DNA of 45,517 nucleotides from Gammaproteobacteria bacterium (GTDB taxonomy: Bacteria > Pseudomonadota > Gammaproteobacteria > GCA-001735895). The stretch covers positions 1-45,517 of the forward strand of contig JACNJF010000116.1 of assembly GCA_014382695.1 (NCBI GenBank). Direction: 5' to 3'. The notes under the pieces were generated by a model. That model saw only the letters and a list, made by a program, of their open reading frames with translations. It had not been told where the DNA came from and ran no database searches. Shown here in pieces: positions 42,235 through 45,517 of the stretch. Every line of letters begins with the position of its first letter. The stretch's first letter is position 1. The position numbers and the translations under genes are program-made.

Positions 42235-43568
42235 GCCTGTTTCTACGTATCTTTCTGTCGTTCTGGCTGGCTGCGGTATTACTCGCCGCCAGCTTCTTTG
42301 TGCTGGGACGTTACTCGGGTAATCAGGCAATCGAACGCCATCAGGCGATACTGCAGGCCCAGGCCGAAATCGTCGCCTCGATCTGGATCGAAAATGGGCA
42401 GCGTGCCACCATGCACTGGTTGTTTCAACAATCGGCCGAACAGAGGCCTCAACTGGTTAACGAAATGGGACAGAGTCCTTTCAAGCGCCATCGTCCCGCC
42501 AATCCTGCACGTGGCCCCGGCCACGGCCCCATTCCGATCAATATCCCGGTCAGCAGCGGCGTCGAGCGCCTGCAACATGGCAAGGTTGCGCTGGTGGTTG
42601 CGCTGCCCTCGATCAACCCTCCACATTTTCTGGTCAAGCAACTCGACCCCGGCCAGTTACATCGCCTGCCAATGGCACTATGGCCCCTGCCGGCACTGAT
42701 CATTATCAGTCTGGTCAGCTATATGCTGGCCACCATGCTGAGCCGACGTATTCGGGAGTTACGTCGTACCGTTCAGGTGATCAGCGCAGGCGATCTGACC
42801 GCACGTGTCAAACTCGGCGGACAGGATGAAGTTTCAGCGCTGGCTACCGATTTCAATCGTATGGCCGATCGACTCAACGACATCCTGAATAGTCAGCGCC
42901 AGCTGGTGAGCGATGTCTCGCACGAGTTACGTTCTCCACTGGCACGCCTGCGTATCGCGCTGGAGCTGGCCGAACGCGCCGCTAATCCCGCTTCCGCGCT
43001 GCAACGAATCGCCAAGGAAGCCGATGAGCTGGAACAACTGGTGACCGATCTACTCTCCCTGGCCCGGATAGAGTCGGGGCAGTTCAGGCTCGAGAAAAAA
43101 ACCGTCACGCTGTGCGAACTGCTGAAGCGGATCGTGGCCGATGCACACTACGAAGGCAAAGCCAGTCACCGTCATGTACGACTGCAGAGCTGCAGCGATA
43201 CCAGTATTCAGGCGGATCCGGTACTGCTCCATTCGGCGATCGAAAATGTGGTCCGTAACGCGTTACGCTATACCCCCGACGAAAGCGAGGTAGTGGTCAA
43301 TCTGCAGCTCCAGCATGATGTCGTTTGCATCACTATCGATGATCAGGGCAAGGGCGTTCCTGAGCAGGCTTTAGCGCGACTGTTCGTGCCCTTTGCACGG
43401 GTCGCCGAAGCACGCGAGCGTGATAGTGGCGGCTTTGGTCTCGGTCTCGCCATTACCGGGCGCGTGATCCAGGCCCATGGTGGTCAGGTGAGTGCAATGA
43501 ATCGAGTACAGGGTGGATTACGGGTCAGCCTGACCCTGCCGGTCAGTGCATCAGACCAGCCGAATTAA
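42231..43568 (+). CDS. cpxA: CpxA-like sensor histidine kinase
   Basis: A 445-residue inner-membrane sensor kinase. Helix 1 is at about 5-25. A periplasmic sensor follows (about 26-145), with a His/Pro/Gly-rich stretch (KRHRPANPARGPGHGPIPIN). Helix 2 is at about 150-172 and the HAMP domain at about 172-225. The phosphorylated H231 is in SDVSHELRSPLARLRI. N343 (ENVVRNALRYTPD), the G1 box DQGKG (371-375) and the G2 box GGFGLGLAI (400-408) complete the ATPase domain. It is paired with the CpxR-like regulator. The CopA/Spy neighbourhood suggests envelope or copper stress as the signal. Confidence 0.93.
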   Translation: MSLFLRIFLSFWLAAVLLAASFFVLGRYSGNQAIERHQAILQAQAEIVASIWIENGQRATMHWLFQQSAEQRPQLVNEMGQSPFKRHRPANPARGPGHGPIPINIPVSSGVERLQHGKVALVVALPSINPPHFLVKQLDPGQLHRLPMALWPLPALIIISLVSYMLATMLSRRIRELRRTVQVISAGDLTARVKLGGQDEVSALATDFNRMADRLNDILNSQRQLVSDVSHELRSPLARLRIALELAERAANPASALQRIAKEADELEQLVTDLLSLARIESGQFRLEKKTVTLCELLKRIVADAHYEGKASHRHVRLQSCSDTSIQADPVLLHSAIENVVRNALRYTPDESEVVVNLQLQHDVVCITIDDQGKGVPEQALARLFVPFARVAEARERDSGGFGLGLAITGRVIQAHGGQVSAMNRVQGGLRVSLTLPVSASDQPN

Positions 43569-43724
43569 GTGTTAACTGATCCAGGTCTGAGCTACGCTTT
43601 CCAGACACTGTTATGCTTGATCAAACAGCTTCGTCCAGCAGGGCTACGGGAAGTTAACGCCAGCAATAAGTCTTTTCCCTGAGTCTCCTGGACGACAGCC
43701 GACATTAGCACAAGGAGTTCAGCT

Positions 43725-45443
43725 ATGATGACCATTAAACAGCCACAAAAAACCGAACACGCGGTGCCATCGGCCAGTCGCACAAAGCCCGTTGCCAGTT
43801 TGGCAGCACAGCACCAGAGCATCCGTTCGATACTGCAGATTCAGCGCTCTGCGCAATCCTCTGCTCAAACCTCTGCACCTGATACCTCATCCGTTCAACG
43901 CATTATTGACTCCGGCGGACAGCCGCTCACAGACCCTGACCGAACCCTGCTGCAGCAGCGCCTCGGCTTTGACTTTAGCAGTGTTCGCCTGCACACGGAT
44001 GCAGCAGCTGCCAGATCGGCATCACGACTGGACGCACGCGCCTATACGCTGGGCCGCCACATCGTATTCGCTGCGGGCGAGTACAATCCCGGCAGCAATG
44101 ACGGAAAACGCCTGCTGGCGCATGAACTGGTGCATAGCGCACAGCAGGGCTTTGCTGATCCCCGGGGTATGGCACACAACCCGGCTATCGACGATAGCGA
44201 CAGTCATGCCGAAGCACAGGCGCAGCAGCTAAGCCAGAACGCATTCCGCTCACCGTCTCCATCCACTTTGCATCAGGGTGTTTCACAGGCCAGTGCGGTT
44301 GGTCAAATTATTCAGCGCGAGAAAAAGAAGAAAAAACCAAAAAAAGCAGCGTTCAATCTGGATCAGAGCGGGGTGGGAAAACTGATTATAAGTGAGCTGA
44401 TGACGCTTACCATCCCTGGATCAGATCCAGAAAAGCCGATCGTCGATCCTGCTCAGGTGATGGCCATTCTCAATACATCCTCTGAATTCCTTGATGTTGC
44501 AGAAAAAGTGGAAAAAAAATACTTTCAGGATAGAGAGACGCCAGGCATGAAACTGAGTTTCCATCAAAAAAAAGACACCGGAACCCATTTCAAGCACGCT
44601 CAAAACCTGATGGAAATATTCATTCCCGAGCTGAATCCATTGAGTACGGTGACCCAGGGCATCGTGCATGAAATGATACATGCGAGTCGTGAAGTTGAAG
44701 AGCCTCAAGGTAAAAAAAGTCATGTTGATATCACACGTCAGGTTGCGGACGACATCAGCGATGAATCCAGCACCCGTAAAGGTGAAAACAAAATCATGGG
44801 ACAAATCCAGGGTTCTGACGCGTGGACAACCAACACTGGTGGAATAAAAATGCCGGTTGCAGATTCCAGCAAGAAATCAGTAACAGCCTCCTTCGTCAGT
44901 GGAGAACCGAAACTCACCTACCAGGAATTTTTTATCATCAATGCGGCCAGAGCGAACCTTGAATATGCTCTCGACTCAAACATTGTTACACTCGCGAATT
45001 CAACAGCGAATGGTATACCGAAAACAGATATGGTTGGTATGCTGGGTACTCATATGATGGAAGCTGCGACCACAGAGAAGCTCAAACATTTTCAGTTCGG
45101 AGAGGATGAAATTAAGCGGCATGAAACACTGAAGGACAAGCCATATCGCGACTATAGTAACTCCAAAGTCACAGACCCAATGGCCCGGGAAGCAAAAAGA
45201 AATGAGGAAGAACTAACGCGTAAACACAGCCAATATTTCTATACTTATTACGAAGCACTTAAAGAACTCAATGATGAAAAAAAGACCCAACTGGGCCTGC
45301 AGTATCTGGGAATACTATTACTGAAAAAGCAGATCAGTAAAGCCTGGGAAGGCATAGACAACGCAGACGATGAAACCAGGCAGGTACATTTAGATTTGCT
45401 CAAAGGCGTTCTGGGGAAACAATTAAAAGGCATCAAACTCTGA
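43725..45443 (+). CDS. DUF4157 (eCIS-core) protein with a second HExxH domain
   Basis: A 572-residue protein. Residues 60-145 are the DUF4157/eCIS-core domain (GQPLTDPDRTLLQQRLGFDFSSVRLHTDA, with pieces GRHIVFAAGEYNPGSNDG and the HELVH zinc motif at 133-137). Low-complexity VQRI- and IQR-type phrases surround it, as in other members. A lysine-rich linker (about 199-208) leads to a C-terminal region (210-572) with its own HEMIH motif at 315-319 and mixed helices, possibly a zincin-like effector domain. DUF4157 marks cargo of extracellular contractile injection systems in many bacteria, but no sheath, tube or baseplate gene is in this window. There is no signal peptide. The strong AAGGAG site precedes an ATG-ATG start. 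The toxin activity is inferred. Confidence 0.85.
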   Translation: MMTIKQPQKTEHAVPSASRTKPVASLAAQHQSIRSILQIQRSAQSSAQTSAPDTSSVQRIIDSGGQPLTDPDRTLLQQRLGFDFSSVRLHTDAAAARSASRLDARAYTLGRHIVFAAGEYNPGSNDGKRLLAHELVHSAQQGFADPRGMAHNPAIDDSDSHAEAQAQQLSQNAFRSPSPSTLHQGVSQASAVGQIIQREKKKKKPKKAAFNLDQSGVGKLIISELMTLTIPGSDPEKPIVDPAQVMAILNTSSEFLDVAEKVEKKYFQDRETPGMKLSFHQKKDTGTHFKHAQNLMEIFIPELNPLSTVTQGIVHEMIHASREVEEPQGKKSHVDITRQVADDISDESSTRKGENKIMGQIQGSDAWTTNTGGIKMPVADSSKKSVTASFVSGEPKLTYQEFFIINAARANLEYALDSNIVTLANSTANGIPKTDMVGMLGTHMMEAATTEKLKHFQFGEDEIKRHETLKDKPYRDYSNSKVTDPMAREAKRNEEELTRKHSQYFYTYYEALKELNDEKKTQLGLQYLGILLLKKQISKAWEGIDNADDETRQVHLDLLKGVLGKQLKGIKL

Positions 45444-45460
45444 CTACAGCCTGACCGCCC

Positions 45461-45493
45461 TGACGCATGACGCATGACGCATGACGCATGACG
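45461..45493. repeat. Heptamer tandem repeat TGACGCA
   Basis: Four exact copies of TGACGCA plus a fifth partial copy (TGACG), starting 17 bp after the DUF4157 gene. The seven-base unit suggests slippage-prone DNA. The window ends shortly after, with no gene visible in 45444-45517. Confidence 0.85.
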
Positions 45494-45517
45494 GTGGATG
45501 TTGCGTTTCTAAATAGT

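Overview
The window looks like chromosome of a gammaproteobacterium of moderate GC content. The clues are the divergent apbC/metG pair, a YehS (DUF1456) protein, CpxRA with a Spy-like protein, and NasT-controlled nitrate assimilation. The rhodanese/DsrE sulfur genes and the DmsBC-type electron module would fit a sulfur-oxidising lineage, but the species cannot be named from this sequence. No tRNA, rRNA, CRISPR array or transposase was found.

Layout. (1) 1-1.3 kb: two adjacent antitoxin-type genes with no toxin, bracketed by copies of a palindromic repeat. (2) 1.3-5.2 kb: housekeeping genes apbC (minus), metG and yehS. (3) 5.3-15.2 kb: mostly exported or unknown proteins. These are a coiled-coil protein with a Pro/Ala/Tyr-rich tail, an LPP20-like lipoprotein, an outer-membrane barrel, a small membrane protein, an AHSA1-type protein, peroxiredoxin Bcp, a 739-residue lipoprotein, and a repeat-containing lipoprotein gene interrupted by an in-frame TAA. 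(4) 15.5-28.2 kb: a complete nitrate assimilation locus. NasT (ANTAR regulator) is followed by a leader with two hexaloop hairpins and a strong intrinsic terminator, then nrtA-nrtB-nrtC, nirBD, a NarB/NasA-type nitrate reductase, and a fusion of a four-cluster ferredoxin with a DmsC-like membrane anchor. (5) 28.2-29.0 kb: a dense cluster of palindromic repeats, including a perfect 98-bp direct repeat. (6) 29.0-33.4 kb: a beta-hydroxyacid dehydrogenase, then an ArsR-rhodanese regulator divergent from a sterol-desaturase-like / TVP38-rhodanese / DsrE operon, with a perfect 34-bp palindrome between them, and a small unknown gene. (7) 33.4-43.6 kb: a copper/envelope island with CopA ATPase, a Met-rich exported protein, a c-type cytochrome, CopB, a multicopper oxidase gene broken by an in-frame TAG, a His/Cys/Met-rich small protein, a Spy-like protein and a CpxRA-type two-component system. 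(8) 43.7 kb to the end: a DUF4157 (eCIS-core) protein carrying a second HExxH motif, probably an injected or secreted effector.

How the genes work together. In the nitrate locus, NrtABC imports nitrate, NasA reduces it to nitrite and NirBD reduces nitrite to ammonium. The FeS-membrane fusion probably feeds NasA from the quinol pool. NasT should control the unit by antitermination in the leader. No NasS sensor gene is present; the NrtA-like domain fused to NrtC is a candidate substitute. In the sulfur operon, the ArsR-rhodanese protein probably represses the divergent genes through the palindrome and may respond to persulfide. The copper genes form an export/periplasmic detoxification set whose oxidase is currently interrupted. 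The most unusual items are the sulfur-linked membrane operon, the quinol-coupled assimilatory nitrate reductase, the NasS-less NasT circuit, the two single-stop interrupted genes and the double-HExxH DUF4157 protein.
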